DNA of 64,000 nt from Laburnicola sp. R22_1. Its lineage: Eukaryota > Ascomycota > Dothideomycetes > Pleosporales > Didymosphaeriaceae. This document shows positions 47,005 to 60,400 of this stretch, piece by piece. The stretch covers positions 2,046,001-2,110,000 of the forward strand of contig JACONQ010000005.1 of assembly GCA_014281115.1 (NCBI GenBank). The letters run 5' to 3'. The notes below the pieces were generated by a model. That model did not search any database and was not told the origin of the DNA. It saw nothing but the letters and a program-made list of their open reading frames with translations. Made by a program: the position numbers and the translations under genes. The stretch's first letter is position 1, and each line of letters opens with the position of its first letter.

Positions 47005-47193
47005 TGTAAGGACGCCACTAGGATACCTAATAGTTAATAAGGCAGAATAGGATAATATTAGAAGGTAAGTAGTGATGAGACAAATTGCTACCCGCTCTTA
47101 TCTAAAGTGAGGGGGTTTTTATCTAAACCCCTACTAGGCCCAAAGGAGACATAAGTCCCCATTTGGCCACCTAACTAATAAGGAGGCCTTACA
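47005..47193 (-). repeat. 5' LTR of Gypsy-2
   Basis: 189 bp, pairs with 29335-29523, followed by the duplication CTAAC. Confidence 0.92.
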
Positions 47194-47198
47194 CTAAC

Positions 47199-47770
47199 TA
47201 AAGTAAACTAGTAAGATTATAAAATATATTATAAAGAATACTTTGTGCACGTTTCGTACACAGTATAATGCTGTGAGAAAAAGCTATAGGTGTGCTAAAA
47301 AAACACTGTTTATAAAATATATAAATAGGAAAATAAGATATAAATAGGTTCTAAATTAGTAAGTAGATAGTTTATATAATAAAAGAAAAAACTACTAATA
47401 GCAACTTTAAAATAAAAAGTTACTAGTATCTATACACTATATAGGTAAGGGCACCTAAAAGTATTAAAGAAGATAATAGCTAAGGGAGTAGTAGTGAATA
47501 ATATATTAATAATATACTTCCTTTATTATCTATTAATCTATTAACTAAATTTGTCTAAAGTTTTAATATTACTATATAAAATATTATATAGTATTATATA
47601 ATACCTATACGCTGCAGCCTATATACTATAGAATTTTCTTTTTTAATTACATTCCTTTTAGATATAAGCTATTAACACTAAAGTTAGTTCTATTATATTA
47701 TTTTCTTTTTTATATATAATTATTCTATATACTTTCTACTTTTACTAATATAGAGTATTAATTACGCTCG
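47199..47770. other. AT-rich stretch with IA-like fragment
   Basis: Contains an IA-like piece at about 47245-47310 (CGTACACAGTATAATGCTGT, then GCTATAGGTGTGCTAAAA). The remainder is AT-rich without recognised features. Confidence 0.45.
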
Positions 47771-47771
47771 T

Positions 47772-47875
47772 TTTAATTACTAAGCAGGGGGCCCTACTTT
47801 TTTATTATGTTATTTGAGATAAAAGCCTTTATCGTACTACCCCTACGTAGTTAATTTAACGCCATATAGAGTATT
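47772..47875 (+). repeat. 95-bp IC-end motif, solo copy
   Basis: TTTTAATTACTAAGCAGGGG, then AAAAGCCTTTATCGTACTAC and AGTTAATTTAACGCCATA. Same motif as at 27540-27642. Confidence 0.75.
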
Positions 47876-47887
47876 AGATATTAATGT

Positions 47888-48385
47888 CTATATAGCTAGC
47901 TAGAAGTACCTATTTAACATTTTATCTTAAATAACATAATAAAAAAGTAAAGCCCCCTGCTTAGTAATTAAAAAGGCGTAAAATAGAACTTATTATAATA
48001 TATATAAAATAGTATAGATAGTAGTTACGCGTTATATTATTGTCGACTTTGGTACCTAGTATATCTTGTCATCGACTACCTTATTATTGGTATGAGGGGC
48101 CGATTTGCACGTGCTAACGAATAGTCTCCGACCTAACCTATTTCTATTTTACCTTTTTTTAATACGTTTTTAGTACACCCATAGCTTTCCCTTATAGTGT
48201 TATATCGTACACTAAAAGATCTGCGATGTTTCTCTTCCTAATATAAAATAGTAATTATATTACCTTTTCAACACTCTTTTTAATTACTAAGTAGAGGGCT
48301 CTACTTTTTTTTTATTATATTATTTAAGATAAAAGCCTTTATTATTCTACTTTTAGGTAGATAAATTAACACTATATATATAACA
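47888..48385. mobile_element. paired-TIR (MITE-like) element holding IA copy
   Basis: Inverted 95-bp motif copies at about 47905-47985 and 48280-48385 enclose an IA insertion at 48015-48240. The left motif is eroded and its outer boundary is uncertain. Confidence 0.45.
48015..48240 (-). mobile_element. insertion family IA, 226-bp copy
   Basis: Flanked by a perfect 13-bp duplication ATATAAAATAGTA (48002-48014, 48241-48253). In reverse complement it starts TAGGAAGAGAAACATCGCAG, nearly identical to the start of the copy at 51640, and extends past GTGCAAATCGGCCCC. Confidence 0.75.
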
Positions 48386-48424
48386 TAACTAGTAGTTAGA
48401 ATTTAAATATAAAATAATAATATC

Positions 48425-48545
48425 TTTTACACTCTTTTTAATTACTAAGTAGAGGACTCTCTTTTTTTATATTATTTAAAATAAAAGTCTTTATTATTCT
48501 GCTTTTAGATAGATAAATTAATACTATATATTACTACTATAATAG
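48425..48545 (+). repeat. 95-bp IC-end motif, eroded copy
   Basis: CTTTTTAATTACTAAGTAGAGG, with AAAAGTCTTTATTATTCTGC; follows a similar copy at 48280-48385. Confidence 0.6.
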
Positions 48546-49043
48546 TAAATATTATATTAGCTTACTAAATATCTCTTTTAAACGTTTTTAGTTTAAGGTT
48601 AAAGTAGGTTAAGATAAAAGGTTATTATATAGTACTATTTACAGCACCTACTTCTAATTAAACACTAACTTTAAATATACTAATATAATAACAGTTTAAA
48701 ATTTACTTATTTCTTATACTATAACGTGTATATTTTTAGTTCTAATATAAAATTTAGTTATACTATATATAGTATATCTAGCTTATTACTACTACTATTA
48801 TTAGTTATTTTTATTTATACTACTACGCGACGTACTTACTTAAATAAGCTAACTTAATAGTAATAATAATAGCTAGGACGATTTTATAGATTTATATAAC
48901 ACTCTTACTACCTTATAGCTTATTAATAAACACCTTATTATTATTTATTATTTTTTACTAGAGAATTCTATTACTAATAAAAATAATTACTTCTACTAAA
49001 GTAGGAATAAAGGCTTACTTAGGCTAGTAGATAGGTTTAGGGT

Positions 49044-49205
49044 ACCTAGCCTAGGTATAGAGTTAGGTTAGGATTGTATAGACCCTAAGTATAGATTAGG
49101 TTAGAGTTATACAGACCTTAGGTATAGGTTAGATTAAATTATATAAACTCTAGGTATAGGTTAGATTAGATTATATAGACTTTTAAGTATAGGTTAAGTT
49201 AGAGT
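49044..49205. repeat. subterminal telomere-like repeats, left end of R1-C
   Basis: Five eroded units of AGGTATAGGTTAGATTAGATTATAT type, about 34 bp each, homologous to 13488-13655. Confidence 0.75.
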
Positions 49206-49455
49206 ATCTATTAGAGTTGCGTAACTTATATTGTATAAAATTAATAGTAATAAAATTAGTAACTTTAGTTACTTTCTAAAAGTATATAAAAAAATCTAAG
49301 TAAAAGTAAAATTAATACTATTTTACTATTACTATATGTATTTATTATATTTTATTTTTACTAATATTATAGTAGCGCTAAGGCTTTAATTACTTTTATA
49401 GTATTTATTCTTAGTAAGAAAAAGTTAGTAGCTTACTATCTAAAATCTTAGAACC

Positions 49456-51450
49456 TTATATAGTTTTAATAGTTTTCTTATTAGCTAATAGCTTATATAA
49501 ATTATTTTCTTTATTTAATAGTACTATATTTTCTAAATCGCCCTTCTTTATATTAGAATTTAATAACTTTATAGATTACTTATTAGCTATTATAAACTTA
49601 ACTATTATAAGCTTTTAAATTATTTAAGTAGTAAGATTATACTTTTAATTTCTAATTATATGTCCACTAGTATTAAAGACGCACTTAATACCTACGTATA
49701 AAATTTATATTACTAGAATATTCTTTATAACTTATATAAGTTAGGAGTAAAATATTTAATAAACTTTCTACTATACTATTATATTAAACCTATTACTTTT
49801 TTAACTATAAAAGTATTAAGGTATATTATTTCTTTTATCTAAGTTAAGCCTAAGTTATAATTAATATCTAGTATAGCTAAACTTTAGCTAAAAGTAAAGA
49901 GGCTACTAGACTATAAACTAGATAGTAAAGAAGACTTTTAAAACTATTTACTACCTTATAACCATTTTAGGTTAGTATTTAAAACTAAAGTAGGGTTTCT
50001 AGCTATTAGGCTATTATAGTAATTAAGGTACTTTAGAAACTATTAGTACTATATATACTAATTTTAGATCTCTTATATATTATCCTATATAACTATTAAT
50101 ATATAACTATAATAAATACTTATAATTATAATACCTTATATGCTATATGCTTTTACAAAATCTCTAATATTATTATATAATTAAATACAAAACTATTTTT
50201 CTTACTTAATATTAAGTAATACTTACGCAAATTTCTTTTATCCTATCTTAGCTATAGCCTATATAGCTTCTAGCTATCTAATATTATTTAACTCTTTAAT
50301 AAGCTTATTATTTATCTCATTTAGGAAATTAAAAGCTAGTTATATATAAGCTAAATATATAGAACTTAGGGTTTTTAGTTCTTACTTAAGAAGTTTATAG
50401 CCTTTTTAAACTTTTAAAGTATAACAGTAATTAACTTATAATATAACTATTTTAAGGCTAATAGTTAAAGCTTCTTAAAAAATTTAAAGTTTACTTTAAT
50501 AGTATTATTATAAGTAAAAACGTTTAATTTTCTAATTATCTTTATTATAATCTGTTTTTTAGCTATATATTAATATTTACCTAAAGTTTTAGTACGCGGT
50601 TATATATATTATATATAAAATTCTATTTTATTTAAACATGTTAAATTATAGATAATTACTTTTATAGAAATATATTACTCTATAATGTAAGAAATTAATT
50701 AATTACTATAGTAACTAGTTAATTATACTGTAAATAGCACAGAGCTGCATACTAGTTAGTCTATAATAACTTTTTATAATAATAGCTAACGTATTTTAAA
50801 AAGGAATTTAGAATAAATATTTATATCTAGATTTTATTTATATATTGCTACTATAATATCTTTTTAAAGTTAAGATTAATAGGTACTATTAACTTAAAGT
50901 AATAGATAATATTTTAAACTATAAAGTTAATAATATAAGCAAGATATAAATTTGTTTTTTAGTTCTAAGTAATATTTTCCTTTAATAGTTTATGCTAGAC
51001 GCTCTAAGCTAAGGTGCTATTATTACTAGTATTATTATATATAATAGCTAAGAGCTTTTATATAGTTTCTATATTCTTAAGAACCTATAATACTTTTCAT
51101 GCTATTAATACTCTAGTATAGCTGCTATATAATAGTATAAAGTTAAGTAGCTTCTCTTTAAGCTACTAGATATTATTAATATAGTAACTATTAATAACTA
51201 AAAGCTAAAGTAATTAGCTATAAACTATATATTAAGCAAGATAAAAAATTTAGTTACCCTATTAATATTGCTAAAGATAGCTACCTTAGCAATATTAAAG
51301 TTATTTAAAAATATCTAGCAAAACCTATATTAGCTAGTTATTATAGCGTTAAGCCTAAAAAAATAGAAAATGTATTAATAAGATAGTTACTTTAGTATTT
51401 AGCAGAATAAATTATTATTAATTACTACTTATATAAGTTTAGTTTAAAAT
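49456..51450 (-). pseudogene. hAT transposase of R1-C, degraded
   Basis: Minus-strand counterpart of the R1-B transposase without the mariner. KLLAIIYNNTSNNST, the DNASNN block with Asp as Asn, is at about 51060-51015. The dimerisation region lies near 49650-49700 and the candidate stop at 49456. It is more eroded than R1-B, with stops at most former Gln and Trp codons. The N-terminal end near 51450 is approximate. Confidence 0.7.
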
Positions 51451-51639
51451 ATCTATAAAAAGTATATAGAATATAAAATAGCTATCTACCTTTTTTTATA
51501 CTAAGAAGTAAAGGTCTTTTTATAAATAAGCTTTTTCTATTTTATATATACTTAAGACTTTATCTAATTAAAAAGTACTTAGTACTAATTAGCTAAGTAC
51601 TAGTAAAGTTAACGCTTAAGTATTATAGTATATAGTTAT

Positions 51640-52949
51640 TAGGAAGAGAAATATCGCAGACCTTTTAGTATATAGTACAACACTATAAGGAAAGCTATAG
51701 TTGTGCTAAAAACGTATTAAAAAAGGTAAAGCAGCTTAGAGATAGATAGGTTAGACTAGGGACTATTTGTTAACATATGCAAATTAGCCCCTTCTACTAG
51801 AGATAGTTAATTATAAGATATACTAGGTACTAAAGTAATAATATAATATATAGTTACCTACGCGTATGTAATATAAAATTTATAACTAGAAATTAAGTAT
51901 TTTTTTATCTACTATACAATATATTTAATTATTACGTAAGACCTTAAGGTTACTATATCTATCCTTTGCCCTAAAGACGCTATTGCTATCGCTACTAGAT
52001 GTATAGTATTGCGTCCCTATCTAGGAGACGCAAATAACAACGCGGCTAGATATAACATAGCTAGGTATAACGTAGCTAGGTATAATAGCTAAACGCCGCT
52101 TAATATTAAAAACTACATAGTTTATACTAAGGACCTATACAGTAAGTAGATAGCTGCTATAGAATTAGATTGCTATATTAAGTAGAATATAAATATTAGT
52201 AAGTAGAAGTCTAGAATTAAAGGTAGAATAAGTCTTATAATATAGATTGCCCTATACTAGTTTAGATAAGGTGCTTATAACTATTAAGAATAAGAACTAG
52301 AAGAATATAAATATTTTTATAAAGTAAAAGTCTAGACTAGTAGCTATATACTGCTACGTAGCTTATAGAAGCAATTACTACTAAGGGCTATAAGCAATAT
52401 TAGATCTCTAATTAATAGCTTGTTACTTCTATAATAACAGCTATACTAAGTAGGTACTAGAGGCGTAGAGGATATGCAAGTACGCGCTTATACTATAGAA
52501 TTTCTATAGAAGATAGGTAGAGTAATAGCTAGGTGTCTAGAGGTTAATAAATTAATAGGTTATTAGTAGAGGATAGTAGAGTACTATTTAGTGTTAGAAG
52601 TGAGCACACGCGCAATTTATTATATATTATAGTAGTAGAGCATATATCTAGGAGTTCTAAGTAGTTAATTATCTAGTAATATAGTGAAAGGCTAAAAGGT
52701 AGGTGTTAATTATCTAGTAACGTAGTAGATAGGTAAGCAAGTTAGGGTGTTATTATTATAGGGTTAGTTGTTTTAGAAGCTAGAGGGAGACGTTAGAAAA
52801 ACTTTAACGCGCTCTAGTCCTAGGGCTTAGCGCTTATATATAATATTATATGAGCGCTAGTAACGTAATAGAAAAACATAGTAATTAAACGCAGTGGGGC
52901 TACTTAAAAACTAAATAAGTGGAGGCAGTTTATCCTCCTGCCTAGGAGA
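51640..52949 (+). mobile_element. insertion family IA, 1310-bp copy, in R1-C
   Basis: Flanked by a perfect 13-bp duplication AGTATATAGTTAT (51627-51639, 52950-52962). Starts TAGGAAGAGAAATATCGCAG. The last 450 bp match those of the 28029 copy. At 52043-52090 a 15-bp unit GCTAG(A/G)TATAACATA is repeated three times. A weak plus-strand frame near 52470-52900 has few stops; not identified. Confidence 0.72.
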
Positions 52950-53599
52950 AGTATATAGTTATAGTCTAAATAATACTTATATAAAGGTAAAAATTTTAGT
53001 ACAGGTTATAAGTTTATTTATTTTTAGTCTATTAAGTATTAGCTACTACGCATCCTATATAGCAAATATTTTTTTCCTTGATTTTAACTTTTAAACGTTT
53101 AAAGGGGGATATTAAATAAAATAAATTATTCTACTTCCTAATCTATTAGCGTATAGGGCTAAAATTTTATATCTAATAAAAGTATTTAGTAGTAAAGTAA
53201 CTAGTTTATTAATATAAGGCTGTATACTAATTTCTAATATAAGTATAGTACTTAATATAGTACTTAAGAATATTAATATAATAAAAAATATAATAACTAG
53301 TTAAATAGTTATTTACACAAATAGTAGTTTAGAAAGATAATAGAATAAACTAGATTTTATAATATTTACTATAGTACTATTTAATTAATATTAAGATTAG
53401 CTAAAAATAGTATATAGTATATAGCGTGCTAATAATAAGTTAGTTTTAAGTCTAAACTAGTACATAGCCTTTTATTATAAAGTTAGTTTTAAGTAGTAAT
53501 TAGCTTATTACTATAATACTATAAGTAGTATCCTTAGAAACTAGTATATAATTATATATTATAATAATTAGTTATAGTAAAACTATAATTTTAGCTTAT

Positions 53600-54400
53600 C
53601 CTATTCTACACACTAATTATTATTTAAAACCCCCTTGGGACCTAGTCTCTATTTATTATTTAAAGATTTTTTATTATTTAAAACTCTTTTAGTATTAAAG
53701 CCATTTTTAGCACCTAAGTCCTTCTTATTATCTAAACCCCTTTTAGTACCCAAACCTTTAAAGTTTAAGAAACCTTTAATGTCTATATTTTTATTTATAA
53801 TATTAGAGTTATATCTATCTAATAGCCTTTAGAAATAAGCCTTAAGCTTTTTCTTATTATCCCTATTTTCCTCTTTACACTTATTATTATTATTTTCTTT
53901 AATATATACTTTATTGCTGTTAAGTATACTATTCTTACTATAGTTAATAAATTTAGTAAAATAACTAAGCTTATAATAACTAATAATTATTAGTAAAAGT
54001 ATGTAATAAATCAATATAATAAACTTATAACTATTTTTTATTAGTAACTATTATAAACTTTTTAGTAGTTAAACTTATATTGCCTATACTATTATAAAAG
54101 TTCTTTTACTTTTTCTTATCAGCCTTACTTTTAAAGCTATTAGTTTTAAACTTTTTAGGCCTACTTTATGTATATTATGCAAAATCTTTTTATATATACT
54201 ACTATAACTAAAAATTTATTTATTTATATAACTTTATAGTATAGGATATAGAGAAGAGCCTTTTCCCTTACTAATAATAATTCTATGCTTAGCTAGGATT
54301 GCTTAGTAGGTCTTTAAATTAACTTTATTCTTAATTTTATTCTACTTTTTATATATGGCTATTAGTTTTACCTCTAACTAGTTACCTACTTTTTATTTAT
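53600..54400 (-). pseudogene. 12-residue-repeat protein of hAT R1-C
   Basis: Minus-strand homologue of 19600-20480. The repeat array (53625-53770) and the preceding Lys-rich part (KCKEEN and NKKKLKAYF near 53880-53835) are recognisable. Numerous stops. The function is unknown. Confidence 0.5.
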
Positions 54401-54617
54401 TAACTAATATATAATAATAGAATATAATAATATACTACTTTTTTAATTATTAAAGTAAAACTATATAAGCTTTTTTAAATATAAGTTATTAATACTTTAA
54501 CGCTTTAAAAGATGTTAGTAGTTTTTATTTTTATAAAGCTTTTTTAAGCTAATATTATACAGCTTAATTAACTAATTTAGTAGTGTTTAATACTTTTTTT
54601 TATTATAAAGCATATTA

Positions 54618-55660
54618 TGGTTTTTTTCGACTAAGGAGTTTCTAATAAAAATATTACAATAATAGCAGATATCCCTTCTACTATTGTATACACAGAAAAG
54701 CGTTTTAAGATAGTATTAATAAAAAGGGTTAGCGCGTTATAAGCTCGCTAAGCAAGCTTAGTGCGCCTACTTTAACTAAAAAAAATTTATATATAAAACA
54801 TAATAAGGCTATATCGCTATACTATAGTTTAGAGTAGAGGGGGGGGGGATAAGAAGGTGCTTAACCCTTATCTCCCTCCTCTACTATTATCCTTAAAGAT
54901 ATTACTAGAAGCAATAGCTATATTAGCAGGTTTGTGCTACTTATAAGATATATACTATAGGTATACTAACACTCTATCTTTATATTAAGGTTAACCTTAA
55001 TAAGGAATCTACTATTATCCTATTTCCTACTATCTCTCTAAGCCCTAATACTAAAATTGCGGTTAACGCCGCCTAAAAGTACGCTCCCTATCTATAAGCT
55101 AATATTACTAAGACTACACTAAAGTATTACTCTATCTATAAAATTATTAATAGGAAGTAGGTATACTTTACCCTATATAAGGCGGTTCTAGTGTACTAGT
55201 TAGGCTGGCAATAGATTAGTAACTAGAGGCGTAAAGAGTATACAGAGTTCCTACTATAGTTTCTTATATTACTACTAGTTAGAAAGGCAGTAATAGAGGG
55301 CAGAATTAAGAGGAAAGAAAAGAAGATATTTATTAATAAGTTGCTAGGGAAGAAGAGTGTTGCGTAGATGCGTTAAATAAGCGCAACGCGTAAGCCGCAC
55401 AGTTACTAATAATAGTAAGAGAGTAAGAGTTAGTTTTCTATGCACGCTTTAAGTAAATTTAATAGCTATTAGAGCGCTTATAGATAGTAAAGCAAGTGCG
55501 TAGTTTATATATAAACTGTTATTATGTTAGCGGAGACTTAGTAGACTATATTTTTAGGCGCTAGACTAGAGCGGCCTTTCTATCCTAACCTACGCAGGCT
55601 CAAATTAAAAAAAAGGAGGTTAAAAAGGGTAATTAACACTAAATAAACAATGCGACGCAA
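54618..55660 (+). mobile_element. insertion family IC-like element (1043 bp) in R1-C
   Basis: Flanked by AAAG(C/T)ATATTAT (about 54607-54618 and 55660-55671), 10-12 bp with one transition. It lacks the 95-bp end motif but keeps the same reading frame as IC copy 1: KVNLNKESTIILFPTISL near 54990, KYYSIYKIINRK near 55120 and VYFTLYKAVLVY near 55165, then ISATRKPHSY near 55380. It is less RIP-damaged downstream of 55000. Protein not identified. Confidence 0.6.
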
Positions 55661-56211
55661 AAGTATATTATAAGATCACTATATAATAGTATAGGCGCTA
55701 TTACTAAGTACACTTTTAAATAGCACTTTATAATTAGTAAAACGTCCTTTCTAAAAGCTACTTTATTTGTAATATAAAAAGATAATATTACCCTTTTTTA
55801 TTTCTAGATATAGAGCCCTATTTATATTAGTATATAGTAGAATAAAAGACTATAATTATTAAATACTTTAGTAAAATCTTTTTACTTATTACGCTTAAAA
55901 TTTACTATAATCAATAGGCTACTACTTAGAAGGCCTTTTAGAATATTAGAAAACTTTTTTAATAAACGCTATAGTATAAAGCATAATAATAATATATAAT
56001 AACTATAGTTAATATTATAATAATAATAAAACCATAATTATTATAATAAAAAGTAGCTATAGGGGTCTATATATATAAGTAAGGCGCTAACAATATTAGT
56101 ATATTGTTTTTACTTATCTTACTACCTACTTAGCTATTCTATCTTACTACTCTTCTAGCTACTTTTTTAATACTCTATAGTCTTAACTATATAATTTTAA
56201 TTTCTAAGATA

Positions 56212-56751
56212 ATAGTATACTTTAGACTACTTAAATATACTAAACTAGTTACTAGTAAAACTTAAGTAAAAAAAGCTACTAGCTACTAAAGCTATATAAA
56301 AGACGTTCTATAATTATAAAACACTATTTAAAGCGCTAAAAAAGCACTACTAAAAGCTAGATAATATATTAATATTATAGCTATTTATTATATATATATT
56401 CTAGTAATATATAGCTATTATACTTAAAGAAATTAAAAAGTATTAAAAAAGTATTAAGCCCCTTATTAGAAAAATCCTATTCTACTACCTTATTAGAGAA
56501 ATAGTATGAAATTAAAATAAGAAAGAATTATACTTTTAGTTTATTATACTAGCTACTTTCTAAAAGATAGTAAAGACTTTTTAGTTAGAATATTTAAAAG
56601 TATTTCTTTATAATACTTTTCTCTTACTATAAAATAAATACTAATACTTTTAGATACTAGTATTAATGCTATTTATATAAAATAGGTTACTATATAGGCT
56701 AAGAATATATAGCTAGTAAATAGGTACTATAAAAAGTATATAGATAGGTAA
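56212..56751 (+). pseudogene. histone H3-like gene carried by hAT R1-C
   Basis: Second copy of the gene at 21228-21773, at the same place in the element. Reads YFRLLKYTKLVTSK at the start (ATG again ATA), then, after the first intron, KEIKKY-KSIKPLIRKILFYYLIREI, the part matching LATLQE, FLVRIF, and after the second intron DTSINAIYIK-VTI and LVNRYYKKYID. The exon-intron layout matches R1-B, and stops again fall at the H3 Gln positions. It is more damaged than R1-B, with small in-frame length changes in the tail and a 3-bp loss near the end. Its presence in both copies where this region is visible shows that it belongs to the element family. Confidence 0.82.
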
Positions 56752-56898
56752 GTAGTTAGGCACTTAGTTAAGTTTAGAATACTTAGGCGCTTAGTTAGGT
56801 TTAATATATATATTTATTATTAAAGCTATACTTTTACTATAATAAGTAAAGATAATAATTACTACTATAATAATAAAGATATTTTTTTAGTAATTTAC

Positions 56899-57114
56899 TG
56901 TCTGCACTCTCTTATCTTCCAAGTCTACGAGAACTGTTGTTAGATAGAACAAGCGCGTTAAGGTCGGATCTGCATAATTGTGTAGGGACCACTGTGCTTG
57001 GCGCACAAGGCGCGACATTAGAGCCAGCTAAATATAGGGGTGACACAACACAGAATATAGACACTAGATACTAAAGATAGAGACTAGTTTTTCCTTGCTA
57101 CCTATAAATTGACA
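56899..57114 (+). repeat. 5' LTR of Copia element
   Basis: 216 bp. Differs from the 3' LTR at 15 positions by my count, all C/T or A/G. Confidence 0.95.
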
Positions 57115-57420
57115 CTAATTAGTAGTTACCCTTATAGTTAATGCTATAAGATAACTATAGACAGTAAGGCGAACTAGAAGAGACATAATAAGGGGTATAG
57201 CGATACCCTAAACTGTGTGCTAACAAGACCCTAAGTGTTTACCTAGGTCTTTGCGTCTATTACGCCTTCGCCGAAACTTGCGCGTTATAGCCTACTACTA
57301 AGCAACAAGGACTTTAAGCGTTTACCTAAGTCCCTGTCTATCACGCTCTATAGTACCCGCCGCTAACAGTACTATTAACCTGCGTCCCACGCTTTCGAAG
57401 AGACGCCCCACGAAATTACG

Positions 57421-60400
57421 ATGCCTTTTACTAACTACCTTACAAAGAAAGAATAGGCGCTTATTAACAAGGACAGCTAGGGCCAGCCCCTAGATATTAA
57501 TAAGAATACAGATATTAAGACAATCGACACAAAGAGAGTTAACACATATATCCTCTTCTACTACTAAATCTTCTAAGATAAAGGATAGGAGGACTATAAG
57601 CTCTAGGACAAGATAACTGTTATCTTTAAAGGATGGCTAAAAGAACTATTTAACAAAGGCGATAAAGCTCTTGTTACTAAATAGAAAGACTACCTGCGCT
57701 AGTAAGGCGTCTTTGTAGCCAAGGACAGCAAATTAATTGCCTACAATATAGCGGAAGCGCTACAGGGCGACTATTACGAATGGACTAACAAAGAGGTTAC
57801 TCACTAGCTTAAAATAAGTAAGAAGTTTAACTTACGCTTTAATCTAAATTATGCGCCTCTATATAATACACCTTTGTTACAACAATCCTCTTAACAACCC
57901 TCTGCCTACCTTACTTCCCCTTAACCAGCTCTAACAGCACGCACCGTCTACCCACCTATACCTCCACTACAATAGCAGCCTACTCTATACCTGCCTCCTT
58001 AGCAACAGCACAACGCGCATCTATCCCCTACACAGCAGCCGAACCTGTACAATACGTACAACCCTCTACAGCGCGAAAGCCCTACAGACGCCACGTGTCT
58101 TAACAACACACATAGGCTTATTACAGACCTCTGCAAGCTGTACGACAATAAGAAGCGCTTTAGAGGTGGGCTATACAACGTATTTAACACTAAATTCAGG
58201 ATCTTTCGCGACAATTGTAGCAAGATTGGACTACCTAAGCGGCACTGGAATCGAGCCTTCTCTATTATGCTAAAAGACAGAGTGTCTAGTTACTACTATA
58301 ACCGCCTCGCTAGCTAGAGCTATAACCTCAAGACAATAATAGGTATAATAAAAAGCTATTTCCACACTAAGGAGAATTGTTAACTGTACCTTAGCAAGTG
58401 GAGAACGACTACGCTGGCGCGTACAATCAGCGCCCACCCTAACAAGTCTTATCTTAAAGCCCTTTAATTGCTTATTAACAAGCTCCAGAAGCTTTAACAT
58501 AGGTTAGGCCATAACTACTAAGGTGACAACGTACTGCGCGAACAACTACTTAACGCGTGCAGCGGTATTAAAGACTATAATCTTGCCCTCTTTGCCCCAG
58601 CGCCTACTTTTAAAGGCCTCTGCTCTACTCTACGCTTATCTATTAGCGCTGCTACCTGCTCGCGCGAGGCGCGTAATCTAAACCCAACGCAATACACCGC
58701 TAACAGCGAGTACTAGAACGAATACAACCTCTAACACCCCTATAAGGATAACTTTAACAACAACACAGAGGGCTATAAGTAGTACTAGACTAATAGGACC
58801 TACAGAGGTCGAGGCTTATAGAGAGGTTGAGGAAATAGATCGCAAGAATTCTTATTGCGTTTCTCGCCGCAAGACGTTAACAGCTAAGGACTCTATTAAG
58901 GCAACTCTTAAGGACTACTTTTTTAATAGCTACTGCCACTTAAGCAATAGCAATCTTAGAAGAAATGCTTTATCTGTAGTAAGCCTAGCTGCTAGTTAAC
59001 AAAGCACTCTAGGGACGAGCGTAAGCAATCCTATAATAGGTTTTGCTAGATAGCATCAGCCTACTTACACAACGCACAACCCAACGTCGCTGACTTTCAC
59101 GCTTTCCTAACTAAGTACGAAGGTCTTGAAATTAATAACGAGGCCTAGCAGATGCTCGCTGAGATGACAATTAAGGGAGACTAGTTCGTCACTAAGTTAT
59201 TTGGTACAATTAACGGCAACTAGACAATTGTCTATCTGAACGACTAGGCTGTATACCACGCAACTACCCAAATTAACGCGTTTAGAGCTATTAATGACGC
59301 GCCCGCCACTATATTTATATTTAAGGATTAATACAATAAGAAAGTCTTCTAGGGCATTATGCCTAATATGGGAGCCTTAGGCGTCTTAATAGCTAGAGAA
59401 CTATAAGCGACTACTCTATAGGCAGCTACAAATTTGCAAATAGATACCTTAATAGCTAGGCAGCACTAAATCCACTTTGGCAGAGGCTAGGCAATTACAT
59501 TCATAGGCACCCTACACGTTAACACGGCAATTAGTGATGTCACGTTCCACGTACTACCTACCAATACGCCATTCTTGCTCTGTCTGGCCGACATGGACAG
59601 ACTAGGCGTCAAATACGACAACCTGCGCAACGTACTAATTCAGGGCAACTAGCTACACCTAGTTGTACGTAAATGGGGCCACCTATAGCTCCTTATTAAT
59701 TAACCTAAGCGCACCGCAGCCGCCAGCTGCCACCTTACAGAGACTAAGCTACGCTAGCTACACCGACAATTTGGCCACCTATTAGCTTGTCGGCTCTACG
59801 ACTTGCTTATCCGCGCTGGCTATAATGACGTTCACAAAGAGCTTATTAACAAGCTTGTTAAGTACTGTTAATAGTGCTAACTAAACTAGAAAGCACCTGG
59901 ACGCTTTAAATTTAAGCTTAAGGAACTAGACCTAGACTTTAACTGCAAGGTAATTGTTAATGTTATGTACCTAAATAGCAAGCCTGTCCTACACATAGTT
60001 AATAACGCAACTGCCTTTTAAGCTGCTTGCTTTCTTAAAGATGTATTAGCTGTAAGCACCTAGGACGCTCTACGGTATTGCTGGATAGATACCTATGTTG
60101 GACCGCCTGAGTACCTTGTTTATAACGCTGGCAGGAACTTTATTTCTACTAAGTTTAAGCAATTTGCCAAGTTACTGTTAATTAATGTTAAAGAAGTACC
60201 CGTGGAAGCTTATAACAGCGTAGGCAAGGTGGAGTGGTACCATGCTTTATTATAACGCGCTTTTAAGACTATCTGAGTTAACTTACCTATAATAATAGAC
60301 AAGCGGCTTATCTTGCAAATAGCTGTTAAAGCTGTTAACAACACTGCGGGTCCTAATAGCCTAGTGCCTACACTCCTTGTCTTTGGCGCCTACCCACGTA

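Larger units (their letters stand above)
29335..47193 (-). mobile_element. Gypsy-2, chromodomain LTR retrotransposon with nested elements
   Basis: Two 189-bp LTRs (29335-29523 and 47005-47193) start TGTAAGGACGCC and end GGCCTTACA, flanked by the 5-bp duplication CTAAC (29330-29334, 47194-47198). Reads on the minus strand: 5' LTR at the right, Gag, protease, reverse transcriptase, RNase H, integrase, chromodomain, 3' LTR at the left with a polypurine tract AGAAGGGGGA next to it (29527-29536). Interrupted at 30408-41310 by a MITE that holds Gypsy-1. Net length 6956 bp. Confidence 0.93.

Noticed and set aside
48015..51870. Large DNA transposon bounded by the inverted copies at 48015-48240 and 51640-51870
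   Set aside because: Each copy has its own 13-bp duplication (ATATAAAATAGTA vs AGTATATAGTTAT), so they are two independent IA insertions.
57999..58500. Minus-strand ORFs of 74 and 76 codons
   Set aside because: Antisense to the Gag part of the Copia polyprotein, no domain.
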